Of a stretch of DNA of 64,000 nucleotides, positions 13,370 to 25,360 are shown piece by piece (within the stretch, counting starts at the first letter, position 1; every line of letters starts with the position of its first letter). The notes beneath the pieces were generated by a model. It was not told the DNA's origin. It was given only the letters and a program-made list of their open reading frames with translations, and did no database searches. This DNA comes from Sitta carolinensis. Taxonomy: Eukaryota; Chordata; Aves; Passeriformes; Sittidae. The position numbers were made by a program, and so were the translations under genes. The DNA is taken from positions 56,295,501 through 56,359,500 of the forward strand of contig JAVUNC010000004.1 in assembly GCA_032173965.1 (NCBI GenBank), written 5' to 3'.

Positions 13370-15069
13370 GCTTTAGGATCATAGAAATGAAAATTGTAAT
13401 AAATACATATTTTCCTTTTCTAAAGGGCTTGCTTGCTTTACAGCTCTTTTATTTTATACTTAACATTCTCTCTTGCTGCCACATAAGAAGCAACCCAGGA
13501 AATATAAATAAAGGCAAAATACACAAAAGCATATCAAGTTCCTGATCCCTGCTGTAGAATCCACAGCAGTAAATCAAGGACTAAACCCTTCCTGTGCAAC
13601 TTGTGGGAGCAATTTCAGAACACGCTTTCTAAAAGAACATGAAGCAGAGGGCATCTGAAGGAAATACTGAGGACATAGTCTCATTCCAAATCTACATTTT
13701 TGGTGGTGCTTTCCTCTAGGCTGTGCAGAATTGTCCCTAAGACTGATGGTCTGCAGAGGTCCTCTGGCAGACTAGGAGATAGATGGACAGGATAGAGTGG
13801 TGCAGGAAATCTATTCAGACAATTCAAGCCATGACAGTAAATGAGTTTGCTCTACAGCCTACAGAGGAGCTCTCCCTTAGAAGCTGTTTCTACAGAACTT
13901 CATCTAATTAAAAACTCATTGAATCACAGATGGCAAGAATGAACATGTCTCTGTGCCTTTTCAGACTTGTCTTTAGGACACTACACTCAGTACTAAGTCT
14001 GTATTTTGTTTCTATTACGCAGTCTGTGGATAGAAGATTCATAGCCATGTATTTAACTACCAAAACTATGCCAATGCCTGCTGTCAGAAATGCTCTAACA
14101 AGTCAAGTTTGGGAGAAATGCGACACCAAACCTCACTCATCATTTTCTTCCCTTCTGTTCTGCACCCATCCACATATATCCCCATTAAATGAACAACTGG
14201 CAGAGACCTTTGATAGTAGAATTACATATATTCCTTTTGCCATGACCTTTCTATTTAAAATGCAATTAACTTGTAATTGCTTTTTTCTCCTCTTTAATGT
14301 TTTTAAAGAATAAGCCAGACTAAATCAGACTGACCCTTATATTCTGGCCCATGTATCTAACAGTATTAGCTTAGTTGTGAGAACCTAGCAGAACCATGTC
14401 TCTGTATACAACACAGACACTGGCATGAATTTCTCTCTTTTGCATACAAGGAAAAATCTGTTGGGTAAAGACTGTACTCATGGCTTAACACTAGGAAATA
14501 TAGCTCCTCAGAAATCAAATCCACTACATGAGTTTTTGAGGGATAAGAAAAGGAGGAGGAAGAATGGAGACATGATACTGTGTATTGAAGCAGTATGGTT
14601 TAGAACACCTGTTTTCAGTCTTGACGATTTGGCCTCTGGAAATTTATATGGGATCACAGCTTTTCATTAACATTTGCATAAAAAAAGTTCAATTCTCTTC
14701 AGAAAGAGGCTATGAGGACCCAAGGAGAAAAATGGGGAAGAGAGAAGTTGGCTTGCTCCTGAGATAAGGTGTCACTCAACAGCATTTTTAGTTCTGCTTG
14801 ACCAACTCAGTTGGCTCAGCCTGATTCTTCCTATCTTTAAACAGACTGGTCACCTACAGTAAATGTCTAAGCATGAAATTTCACCTTTTCTTTTTTCCCC
14901 CAACAGGTATTAATTTGCTTATAAACCAGATACCTTCTCTTTCAATGACTCAAGTAATACTATAGACACAGGTGTAAATATTTTTTGAGACAAAACATGT
15001 AGCTATCAGCTAACAAATAAAGTAGCACCACACATGTTTAAGATAGTAATTCAACTTGCATATGCAACT

Positions 15070-15616
15070 GGCACGCTGGAGGGAAAGGATGCCATCCTGA
15101 GGGACTTCAAGCTTGAGAGCTGCAGCTATGCAAACCTCAGAAAGTTCAACAAAGTGAAGAACAAAGCCCTATATTTGGGTTGTGGCAATCCCAGACACAC
15201 CTACAGGCTGGGCAGAGAAGTGACTGAGTGCAGCCTTGTGGAGAAGGATTTGGGGGTGATGGCTGATGACAATCTCAACATGAGTCAGCCATGTTCACAG
15301 CCCAGAAGGCCAAACAAATCCTGGGCTGTATCCAAAGGAGTGTGGCCAGCAGGTCATAGGAGGTGATTTGGCCCTTCTACTCTGCTCTTGTGAGACCCCA
15401 CCTGCAGTGCTGTGCCCAGTTCTGCACATGGAACTGTTGGAGCAAGTCCAGAGGAGGGTCAGGAAGCTGATTGGAGTACCGGAACACCATCCCCATGAAG
15501 ACAGGCTGAAAAAGTTTGGGCTGTTCAGCCGGGAGAAGAGAAGATTGTGTGGAGACCTCTTAACCTTTCAGGATCTGAGTGCGGCCTACAGACAAGCTGG
15601 AGAAGGACTCTTTTTC
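15070..15616 (+). mobile_element. CR1 LINE fragment, 5' part (interrupted by LTR)
   Basis: The segment matches the 3' portion of avian CR1. It reads from the end of the reverse-transcriptase ORF into the 3' region, with the expected order of blocks: an AACCTCA(G/T)(A/G)AAGTTCAACAA stretch, GGCAATCCCAGACAC, the GAGACCCCACCTGCAGTGCTG block, and the CTGTTCAGCCGGGAGAAGAGAAG block. It is truncated at its 5' end and carries stops and small deletions, so it is not autonomous. An LTR interrupts it at 15617 and it resumes near 16058. Small plus-strand open frames inside it (15034-15661) are element-derived, not host genes. Confidence 0.9.
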
Positions 15617-16057
15617 TGTGTCCTGATTTCAGCCAGGGCAGGGTTACATTCTGTGCAATAGCTGGGAGGGACACAGCCAGGACCCAGATGTGATAGGAAC
15701 TCACATCATTGCCAGGGCTGAGGGAAAAAGGGCTCTCTTGGATAAGGGTGTTCCTTCCAGTCAGAAAGTTGGTGGGGGTAAACCATCTGGCACTAAGTTA
15801 TTGCAGGTTCCACAGACAGCATCTTTGGATGCGAATCACTTCCTCTTTTGTACACTATTGTTATTAACATTGCTGATGTCACTGTTCATTTTCTTATCTC
15901 ATTGCTGTTTACAGTAAATTGTTCTTATCACAACCCTTCATCTTCACCTTTTGTTCCTCCAATTCTCAACTTCATCCTGCACAATGGAAAGCGGGGGAGG
16001 AAGCGGGATTGGAAGAGCCTTGGTGGGGACACTGGATTGGGGAGTACCATTCCTACA
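15617..16057 (+). mobile_element. Solo LTR of an endogenous retrovirus nested in CR1
   Basis: The interval starts with TGTGTCCTGATTTCAGCC, the 5' end of a well-known avian ERV LTR type. Near its 3' end it has the matching TTTACAGTAAATTGTTCTTA block and a purine-rich GGGGGAGGAAGCGGG block, and it ends around CTACA. The CR1 sequence on both sides is continuous, which fixes this as an insertion. There are no internal retroviral genes, so it is a solo LTR left by recombination. The 3' boundary is good to about 10 bp. A clear target-site duplication could not be assigned. Confidence 0.8.
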
Positions 16058-16343
16058 ACAGCCTGTGATGATAGGACAAGGAATAGTGGGTACAAATTGA
16101 GAGAGGGGAAATTTAGGTTATGTATTAGGAGGAAATTTTTTACTGTGAGGGTGGATAAACACTGAAACAGGTTGCCCAAGACAGTTGTGGATGCCCCAAC
16201 CCAGCCAGTGTTCAAAGCCCGGTCAGATAAAGCCTTGAGCAACCTGGTCTGGTGAGAGGTGTCCCTGCCCTCAGAGGACAGAGGGGGTTGGGACTAGATG
16301 ATATTTAAGGTCCAATCCAACCCATTCACATTCTATGATTCTA
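16058..16343 (+). mobile_element. CR1 LINE fragment, 3' end
   Basis: This continues the element broken at 15616: GTGATGATAGGACAAG, then the TTTACTGTGAGGGTGG block, CAGGTTGCCCAAGACAGTTGTGGATGCCCC, GAGCAACCTGGTCTGGTG, and the 3' terminus AAGGTCCAATCCAACCCATTCACATTCTATGATTCTAT. The terminal octamer-type repeat is the characteristic CR1 3' end. Few changes from the expected consensus suggest that it is a younger copy than the others in the window. Confidence 0.92.
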
Positions 16344-18544
16344 TCTCGAACAATACGAACTGCATTTTAAAGGAAAAACAGAGTACCAAGAAATAGAAAA
16401 TTAAAGAACTCAAAAGCTAACATATGTTAATGTTGAATAAGGATTAAGAAAAATGGCCCATTCCTCATAGATGGTGACATAGAAACATTTCCTTCAGATG
16501 AAAGATTTCTTACAGAATAATCAAAGTCATTACTACTCCAAAAGTAGGATTTGTAAAGATATATCTATTTTATAATGCTATTTAACTATTTATGTGGAAG
16601 ACTACACAGTAGCTTTGCAGATTGATTCTAGAAAAGCATCTTTTCTTTCAGCCCAGATGTCAATACCTTCAGTAAGAGAGATCTGTAATCATATTAGCTA
16701 GGAATAAAGCCCAGAATTATGAAATTCACTATAATACATTCTAATTCAATTGAAAAATCACTTTTTCTTGTATCTGCTCTCTCTCTGAACCTTGAAAATG
16801 AACACCCTTCATGATGTATCAAAAGTCTTCAGCTCTATTCACTGCAAGAGTTTCATTGTATTAATTCCTTAGTGTTTCCCTTATTAGCATAATCACATCT
16901 TCCTATTTCCCCCTCCTCTTCCTAAAAGATAATCAGTCTCTGAAGTGTTCCCCAGGAACCTGAAGAAAGGTACCATTAATGGAGAAAATAGAAACAGTAC
17001 AAACTACAGAATAAAAGTTTTTGATTAAACTAATAGAAAAAATTCTAGCTATTATTTTTGAAATATGGAACAAGTTTTCCATGCTTTTTAATTTTTTTCG
17101 ATTCAATAAATAAATTTTAAGCCCACAAAATCACCCACATGTAAACAGCTCAAGCCCAGGGGAAGAGCATCAATTGCTTGGCAGGTTAGTTTCAGGCACA
17201 CTGGGCTAAGTATTCACAAAGTCTGACAACAACCTCCTCTAGGGGAAGAAGAGTGAGAGAGACCATGAATTATTTATGTGAACAGTGATAATCCTTAACT
17301 TTGTTTAAATATACATGGAATCAGGTTTTGATGACCTTTGGGTAGATTATTCAAATTGTGCAATAATGTGGTTCTTGACAGTAAGGCTTCTCTTTTTTTT
17401 CTATTTTACATCTCGTCATCATTTTCCAAGGATAAATATATCAGAAAGAATACTTTTTTACACTTTTAATGATAGTTTTAAATTTATTGTTTTGTCTATT
17501 ACTACTTCCTACTATTATCATCATGTAATGTGGCATTGCATATTTAATATTTAGAATCCAGTTACATGTATTTCATGTAGTGAGAGGCAGGCTATTGAAT
17601 TATAAAACACATTCACAAGATCTTATAGCCAGCAGAAAATTTGTGGAAAAAGAAAAAAATAAAGACACTCTATTGACTTTGAAATGTTTCTGATTGGCCA
17701 AAATTTTCCAAAACCCACATTCTGGTTTCTAATAGAACCCTATCTGAATTCCTGTCCTTTCCACCTTCATCTTAAGGAACCTGAAAACAACACATTAACT
17801 GGAGCAGCCAGATGATAAGTCCATCTCTACTTCTTGGAATTCTTCATCAGTGTAGAGAGAACCTCACTCCATGAAATTTCTATTGGCAGTTTACATGCAT
17901 GTTGTAATTAAAGATGATTATGACCTAATTTTGTGGCTTAGGAGTTAAGTAACTCATAAGGCAAGAAAACAAGGTTTGCATAAAATTATTATGTTATGAA
18001 TGCAAAACTGATGGTAGAAAGTATTTTGAAATAAAGTTCTTTGAACTAAAGCTTTTCTAAAAATTATTTGCAAAGATTAATATTGGATCTTAAGTATTAC
18101 ACCCTCTTCCAATGTTAATAATTCCACTTTATTCAGTCATAAAGCTCTGACGACTAGCTAGATATGCATGTGTAATATCTGCTGTTGGAAAACTATTCTC
18201 AATTAGACTATCTAGTATTCTCAGTAATTAAAACAGTCAACATTTTAAGTGAGTTATTTAGTCTTGAACAGTAGCAAAATCTCACAAGTAATTGCTAGGA
18301 TGATTTTCACAGTAATTGTTTTGCAGTCTTAACAGTGCTAAACAATTGAGTAAGCCTCAAAAAACCCCAGAAATAACAATAGACACAGCAGAGCAAGGTA
18401 TTACTATTTGGAAAAACAAGCTAGTGTCCAAAAAACAAACAACTAAAATACTCATTTATATTTTCCTGCTTGTGTCAACAACCTAATTACTCAATAAATA
18501 TTTTTGGACTTAAAAAACAAAATAAAGTTAAAGCTTTCCTCCAA

Positions 18545-18618
18545 AGCAAAAGGAAAAAAAAAAAGAAAAAAAAAGGAAAAACCGAAAAAAAAACCCCCAA
18601 AAAAAAAAACCACCAAAA
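18545..18618 (+). repeat. A-rich low-complexity tract
   Basis: About 74 bp of adenine runs broken by G, then by C blocks (AAAAGAAAAA, CCGAAAAA, CCCCCAAAAA, CCACCAAAAAA). No retroposon body could be recognised immediately upstream, so this is annotated as simple sequence only. Confidence 0.8.
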
Positions 18619-20399
18619 AATGAAAACCCTAACAAAACACAGGGTTTTACAAAGTAATGGTTATTAATGTTTTTTCTTATTTCCCATATAGAGGAAATTG
18701 GCATTTCCCTTCATCAGGTCTTACACTGAAAAAAATGAAAGGAATAGGAGGAAAAGTTGCTGTGTCACTGCTGCAAGACAGGAACTGCCATAACCGATGA
18801 GCCCCTCAGTGGTCATCTTAGCAGTTTTGTCTCAGAAGTCTCTGGTATTGCCTAAAGCCAAAGCCCTGTATAACTTTCACTCATTCTGGCAAACAGCTGA
18901 ATGACAAGCTGTTTTTTCTATGCAGAACTCTGCAGCTTTTGTAAACCTATTACGCTTCAAGGCATCATAAGTCTTAGAGATTTGATTCATCATTTGGCTC
19001 AACTTGCTATCTTCTTGATGGTTTCTATGGTACTGATGTGACTTGAAATTAAAAAAAAAAAATTCTCCACATTGTGTTTCCCAGTCATTCTGGTGCTTTT
19101 CAAATCTCAGCTATTACCTCAGCCTAAAACAAGTTACTAAAGCAATTAATCCCTAAGCACACATGTTTAAGAGTGTCTTATAGTAGTTGAGTGCAACAGG
19201 GTAACTAAGCATGGCATAAACAAAAATTTCCATCTACTGGTAGTAGATGTGTTTCATACCAGATTAATGCTCTCTGATCTCATTTAGCAGCAGAAGGAAA
19301 GAAAAGTAAAAGAAAGAAGAGTGCATTGACTTCACATCAGATACTACTTTGTAAGCTCTCTCCACTGCTCAATCTTTGCTAGTTTAATCTCGTATGTATA
19401 TGCCCTTATATAATTTTTCCAGGACCTGTTTCATAATTTTCCTCTAGACTCCTTATGATTTTGTACTGTCCTTGGCTGCTGTTGAAGATGAAAAGCAATG
19501 TATTTGCTTGGTTTTTGACGGTTACTGTACATTTGATTCATTATGTCTTTCTTATGTCTGTAGGTACTATGCAGACTGCTACAAAATTCCAACTAATTAT
19601 TAAATATGTAGTTAATTTAACTCAAGGTACAAGCAGAATTCAAGCAAAGAGCATTTTAATTAAACATTATTAAAACTGAGTGTTACTAAAATAAGTACTA
19701 CTAGCAATACAAAAACTAGTGTAAGAAAAATCTGTCAACCATAGACACTTGAGAAATTCTAAGCAACCAAAACTAATGAAATGTTGCTTCTCACAAAGTT
19801 GAATAACAAATATGGGTTGCAAATGTTAGTAACAGTAGTTGGTGTACATAAAACTATTGTGATACAGTAAATTGACTAGATTCCTACCAGATTATAACAG
19901 AAAAAAAATATGTGGATAACAATGACCAAGTCTAATAACAATAGGTATCTCAGCACTTCTCTCTTCTAATCCAGGTATGAGTGAAACTGGGTGATTACAA
20001 CAACACCCTTTGGGATATCCTCCTTGCCTCCAGCCATGCAGACAATAAATTAAAGAAATCTACAATAATGTAATTTTTCCTGTATTTATTCTAGTCTGCC
20101 TTTACAGAAGTATCCAGAAGTAGAGTCTTGTCTTTACTGGACAATGGTTTGGCTAGGAATTTTTCATCTACAAAGAGGTAAAGGATATTTCATATTAATT
20201 ACTACTACTCAGTGTAGTGATTAATTCCATTTTTCAAGTATGGTTAGGAACAAAACACTTAGTAATTCGATTTATAGCAGTTGGCTTCAAGAAGACAGCT
20301 GGCTTCAACAAGACTGCCAAGTAAGCAATCAGTAGTCAATACTTTATTAAATGCTACCTCTCTCTATTCACCTACTAAAAACAGAAGCTGCACAAAAAA

Positions 20400-20482
20400 A
20401 AGGTCAACAGAAATCGTCTTGACTGTTTTAACCTTGAACACTGCAATGTCTTTTCCAGCCTAAAAAATTCTATGATTGTATA
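20400..20482 (+). mobile_element. Short CR1 3'-end remnant
   Basis: The sequence GAACACTGCAATGTCTTTTCCAGCCTAAAAAATTCTATGATTGTAT has the CR1 order: a TTCCAACC-like block, an A-rich spacer, then TTCTATGATT. Only the terminal 80 or so bases are recognisable. The 5' limit is arbitrary and the copy is diverged, so it is old. Confidence 0.5.
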
Positions 20483-21338
20483 CACTATGGATTAGATGAA
20501 TCATCTGAGAAGAAGTCCCAAAAAGCTGTAACTAAGCAATACTCTATGCTTAGAGTCTTGCAAATCAGACACAAAATAATAGATTCAACTTTAGAAGAGT
20601 ATATGGAAAAGTCAAATAATCTGAAAGATATCTGAACAACACTTTAAAAATAGTTGTGTAGTATCATTTCAGTTCATTTCAGTAAATGAACAATTGTGGA
20701 AAGTAAACTTAGTAAGGATACAAACATTTTAAAATAAAAATTTCTTAAATTCTAACAGTTGTTGAACTAATATTTATTCCTTTTTTTTTTTCCAGAAGAT
20801 ATCCCATGTTTTAAGACAATCATCAGTCTTATTTCACAGAAGGGAAACATAAGCATGCAAAGTTTCTAATCCCCTGGAGAACTAAGAGTCAATTGGCCTG
20901 CTTTGCATATAGTGGAATTTCTAAAATTCAGGGGAAAAAAAGAACAGTCCATAAAAATCAAATGTCATTTTTTTCCTGGAGTAAAAACTGGGTTCTGTTT
21001 CTTCGTTCTTCTGTGCATACTGTATAGTCTGAATAACAAAATTCACAGAAATATGAATGCTTACTCACTCATAACTTCTGTAAACTTGGTGTCAGTGGGA
21101 GATTTGTCACCCATTGCAATGGTGGAAATAAGCAGGATATTTAATTGCTACATGATGGAACAGCTGATTCCCAACAAAATAAATATTAAATTTCTGCTAA
21201 AAATATACCTTCTTTCCTGGAATGAGATCTACACGTAAGAATTTTTTTACATAAAAGATCAAAAATTAATACAGTCCACGTGGCACACAAAAGACAACCT
21301 ACCACTACTTACAGAATACTTCCTTCTCAAATTATTAC

Positions 21339-21439
21339 CTTATCTAGTGTCACAGAACCTTCCTCTGCTTCTGTTTGTCCCTCTGGTAGGAGAGGAGCGG
21401 AATCTGGTACTAATCCCAAAGGTTGTTCTTCATATTCTT
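21339..21439 (-). CDS. AHI1: AHI1 exon after SH3 (acidic C-terminal segment)
   Basis: The 101-bp exon is bordered by a TTTTCAG acceptor (21440-21442) and a GTAATA donor (21338-21333). Two bases complete the lysine codon left open by the SH3 exon, and 33 codons follow, ending in phase 0 after TLDK. The encoded segment is acidic and proline-containing (KEYEEQPLGLVPDSAPLLPE, then a Glu-rich GQTEAEEGSVTLDK), with no folded-domain signature. A low-complexity charged tail after the SH3 domain is also typical of mammalian jouberin, although the sequence itself is diverged. The frame match with the neighbouring exon and the two good splice sites make it convincing. Confidence 0.8.
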
Positions 21440-22873
21440 CTGAAAAGAGGAACCATAATTCACCATTATTAGAGCTATGAAAGAATTTGTGAACCACCAT
21501 GACATTAGAATCTAGCCAAAAACAGGATGTGAACGAAAACAAGAGAAAAATGTTTGAAATTCTCACTCAAATGTTGAATGAGACTTTACAAAAATTTCTC
21601 CCATAAACCTTTATTTATACTAGCAAGTTTAGATTTAAATGTGTTTTATATATTGGTTATTGTATAAAAACATGCAAACATTTACTTAAGAACAAAGTCC
21701 ATACTGTTAGGAAGCAGCTGATACTTAACAAATGCATCTTACACATTTCTTTTGATTCAACAAGATGATCACCGACTACCAGAGCAAATTATTTATCTGA
21801 GATTTTTTTTCACAGTTGGACAGCTGCCTCAAAAGTTTTGTTTAGGTTTTTCTGGTCATTGTTTTGTTTTTCAAAACATTTTTTTAAGGCCCTCACTGAA
21901 GACGCATCCTTCAGACTTCTCTCTGGGTTATCTTGCAAGGAGGAAAGGCAAGGCAAAATGCACAGGATGCACAAGAAGAACAGTGGGGAAGGGCATAGTA
22001 AATCTAACATTAATTAACCTCATCAAGTGAGCACAGTGTTATGTGCAAGTGTTTTTTTAGGAAAGAGGCTTAAATACTGGATTTCACTTTAAAGACATAG
22101 GGAGGAACTGAAAAATGGGGGAAACCATCTTGAGAAATGTTGGGTTAAAAGATTTCTAAATACCAGTATAACTGATAGTTTGATAGTTTGGGAAGACAAA
22201 TTAATTTCTTGTAGTGTGCAACCACATCTGTGTCCACAAGCTGAATATTTACAACTGCCACCACTCTGAGCATCTTTACAGCAGTGGACTAAGTAGGATG
22301 CTTCCTATATTATTTGTTCACATTCATCTAGGTTTGACTGTATCAGTTTAATCAATACTGTTTTAATGAAAAGGACCTGGTAGCAAGTTCAATGCACAGA
22401 TGTGAGATTTAACCATTACTGTTCTTTTAAAACTTCATAGTGAAATCCAGATATTTGGGAACTGAACATTCTCCATTAGAGCAGGAGGAAAATTAAGAGT
22501 TTGTACAAAAGCTAGATTTAATGGAAATTGCCTAAGAAAAACCCCAAGTTTGCGAAATGCTCTGATGTGTCCTAAAACACTGCCAAGCTGGGGCTTGAAT
22601 TAGGTAGCTCTGTGTTAGAGAGACAAGGGATCAATCCAGCTGACAGATAATTCAGTCAGTAATAAACTGACTTATTCCATAAGCTGAAATGTTTAACCAA
22701 CTGCAATGGTTAGCTAACTTTATACAGTTTTTGCCCCACAATAAGTCATCATTTTGCCACGTGTGTACTACATAAATTTCTATCTTCAGAACAATAAGCA
22801 GAACAACACGGTAAAATCTTGGAGCATCAGTTAAACCCACACCAGTATACCAGGAAGACAGCAGTAAACTTAC
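21440..22873 (-). other. AHI1 intron (1,434 bp)
   Basis: Unique AT-rich intron in phase 1 between the SH3 exon and the acidic-tail exon. It holds no recognisable repeat. Short open frames on either strand look like chance. Confidence 0.8.
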
Positions 22874-23036
22874 TTTCACCAGCCACATAATTAGCTGGAA
22901 AATAGCCTTGCTGTCCATTTGCTAGGCTGCCAAACCACCAGTTATCATTATCTTTGTATAACACTTGGATAATGTCACTGTGATGGATGGTTAGCTCATC
23001 TGATCGATGCGCTGTGTAGTCATAAAGAGCCACTAC
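22874..23036 (-). CDS. AHI1: AHI1 (jouberin) SH3-domain exon
   Basis: AHI1 is a scaffold protein at the basal body and ciliary transition zone, with WD40 repeats followed by an SH3 domain. Loss of it causes Joubert syndrome in humans. This 163-bp exon encodes nearly the whole SH3 fold in 54 codons plus one base. It has the ligand-groove ALYDY motif (residues 3-7), the acidic RT-loop stretch [11 protein letters not shown], the WW pair at residues 33-34, the GQQGYFP stretch, and the groove Pro-Ala-Asn-Tyr ending FPANYVAGE. The match to the jouberin SH3 ([22 protein letters not shown]) is what identifies the gene. The acceptor is CTCTTTTAG before GTA GTG, entered in phase 0; the donor is GTAAGT. 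All expected groove aromatic residues are present, so proline-motif binding should be retained. Confidence 0.92.
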
Positions 23037-25294
23037 CTAAAAGAGAGATAAGAACACCACAGCTTTATCACAACCATGCCACAGAGAAAAAAGCGCAACA
23101 TTCACTTCCTCTTGCAGAAAAGCAGCTGAAACCAAAGCTGCACTTTGGTAAAAGCTGAGGCTGCCTCAAGTTTTGCTAATGGGATCAGGGGTGGTGGGAA
23201 AGCAGCAGGAGAGGCAAGATAAAGGACTGTGGGATTGCAGAAATGGTTAAGAACATTCAATTCACTAAGATTAGCTTCAAAACAGCAGCTGTTAGTTTTA
23301 TAAGCAATTTGCTTGTGAAGCAAAAGGGAAAAAAAAACTTCATACAGTCACTTTCTCAGAATTGTTACACCACCTTCAGATCCCATTCTCTGTGTGCTCA
23401 TGAAGCATATGTGTTTGAATAAATACTTCAACAGTATGACAGCTTTATCCAAAGAAAAATTTAATACAAAAAGACATTGCAAAGTTTTGCTTTGATCAGC
23501 CCATTTTTTCCTTTTTTCTTTTCTATTTATTTGTTTTATTTTGTTTAGCAATAAGCATTTGGATATACAATTTTATAAATATCTGCAAAAAATACATTTA
23601 TGTTCCATTTCACATAATAAATCTATTAGACAGTGAAATTCAGTGCAACTATACTTTTATGAAAAAGAGTACTAACAGTCATCAGGACCAGGCATACTAC
23701 ATAAAATAAACTACTAGAACCCTGTTTTCTACCTTGAATATGAAAGTAGAAAGTACAATTTCTTATTTATTTCCTATGCCCTATGAACAAAAATCTGTCC
23801 TAGTGAACTCTGAGCAGAGAAGCATGAAAGGAAAACAAATGAACTGAAAGAATAAAGGAATTGCTCACTTCCCTCATCATAAGTGAAGAGCAAAATTATG
23901 ACCTATTTTACACACAGAATGCTGCTTCCCTACTTACAATCTTCATCTCATATTCCTCTACAAAATTATAAGTAGAGGTATTGAAGGAGACAGTAAAGTT
24001 ATGATGATAAAGATAGGAAAAAAAACCCTTCTTTTTTATTACTCATGCATGTATTTAAATTTTAAGACTGCTGATTTCCACAGTGCTTTTTATATTTGTA
24101 TTTCTGCTTTGAGCAAGATCACCTGTGAGTTGCATTGTAAAAATATAGCCAGTGTCACTTGTATTTTCATAATTCCATATCACCAATTAAACAGATTAAA
24201 TCAGTTATGAATGGGAAAAGATGGAAATGATTATACCATTGTAAATTTTATGTGGCAGTTTGTGAGCTGGTCAGCACCAAAGAATTAGCATCAGCATAGT
24301 TTTCAGTAGATATGAAATTTACCTAAATATGCATTCAGAGGCCCTGAGTTTACATAAAGAAGCTAAATCATGAAATGTATTTTATCATAACTCTCCTCTC
24401 TGCATTAGGAAAGCTAACAGTAATTACAGGTTATGTTGACAGTACAGAAATATGAACTGTAGAACAGAACCAAACTAAACCACACTAATGAGCACCATGA
24501 CCATGTCCAGTAAGAGGTGCTCTAACAGTGCCCAGTTAAGTGACAATCTCATAAAAACCATGAGGTCACTTCAGGTAAAAAAGCACAAAATCCAAAAAGG
24601 AATGTAGGAATGCAAGAGTGGTTACTTGGCAACATGAAAAAAAATGAAAGACAGAGCAACAACTACTTTGTTTTGAAGTGTCTTCTGCAAGATACTTCTG
24701 GTGCAAATGTTTTGGGTTTTTGGAAAAAATTACAAAAATTCAGTCACATGGAAACTGCTACAAACAGTTCAAACCAATCAAGCAAGTTGCACTGTCTGTC
24801 TCTCAGAAATAAGAAATTAATATACCAATGTGTCCTGTAATACAACTGGTTTGGTAAGCCGGACAATTTAAATAAAATGTGGAAATTGCCATTATATTCT
24901 CTGTCAACATATGATCAAAAAAATGACCATAACAGGATATAAGAAATGCACATCAGACCCAAAGAAGAATGTAAACCACTCACAATTACACCTAAAGCAG
25001 CGGACTTTCTTCTGGTGTGAAATTTAGAGATTTGTCAAGTTCTATTTGGGTCAAAGTCCAAGCAAATAATAAAAAAATCTATACTCAACAATATTGTACA
25101 GAATTGTTTTTCAAGATTGATATAAACCCAGAAGTAATGTAGTATTACAGTTGTGAACATCTTTGTAAAAATTACAGAATCTACAGTAGGGAAAAAAAAT
25201 GTCCTTGGGAACATGCTTTAAAAAAGGGGCATACTTTCAAAAACAGATACAGTATAACAGGTACAGAAATTGCAAAAAATTACATAATACTTAC
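23037..25294 (-). other. AHI1 intron (2,258 bp)
   Basis: Phase-0 intron between the short Ser/Gly exon and the SH3 exon. It is unique AT-rich sequence with no repeat recognised and no further exon needed, because the flanking frames join directly (GQET to VVALYDY). Confidence 0.8.
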
Positions 25295-25360
25295 TGTCTC
25301 TTGCCCAGGTGGACAACTGTTTCCTCCTCCCACTCCCAGTGCAGCCAGGCTGTCATCACT
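25295..25360 (-). CDS. AHI1: AHI1 linker exon immediately before SH3
   Basis: The 66-bp exon lies between a CTTCTAG acceptor (25361-25363) and a GTAAGT donor (25294-25289). It gives exactly 22 codons in phase 0 at both ends: SDDSLAALGVGGGNSCPPGQ followed by ET. It is a flexible Gly/Ser/Pro linker. Its last residues run directly into the SH3 start, ET|VVALYDY, as in other vertebrate jouberins. Because it is 3n in length with phase 0 on both sides, it could be skipped without shifting the frame. Confidence 0.85.

Larger units (their letters stand above)
7399..21338. other. Probable AHI1 3' intron(s) or 3' flank
   Basis: If the candidate exon near 7.2 kb belongs to AHI1, this stretch is intronic; otherwise it is 3' flank. 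It contains a CR1 with a nested LTR (15.07-16.34 kb), a short CR1 end near 20.4 kb, a poly(T) tract (13.3 kb), an A-rich tract (18.5 kb) and the candidate microexon at 10964. The rest is AT-rich unique sequence. One or more short exons could be hidden here, because the reading frame into 7378 does not close without one. Confidence 0.45.

Noticed and set aside
13930..14313. 127-codon plus-strand open frame
   Set aside because: Composition is hydrophobic and Ser/Thr-rich without domain, splice or promoter context; its length is within chance for 64 kb in six frames.
15034..15661. Open frames of 110 and 97 codons
   Set aside because: They lie within the CR1 element and its junction with the LTR, so they are element sequence rather than host genes.
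21327..21338. Read-through of the 21339-21439 exon as the gene's last exon
   Set aside because: Reading past TLDK gives only VII before a stop, and a usable GTAATA donor sits at the boundary; kept only as a fallback.
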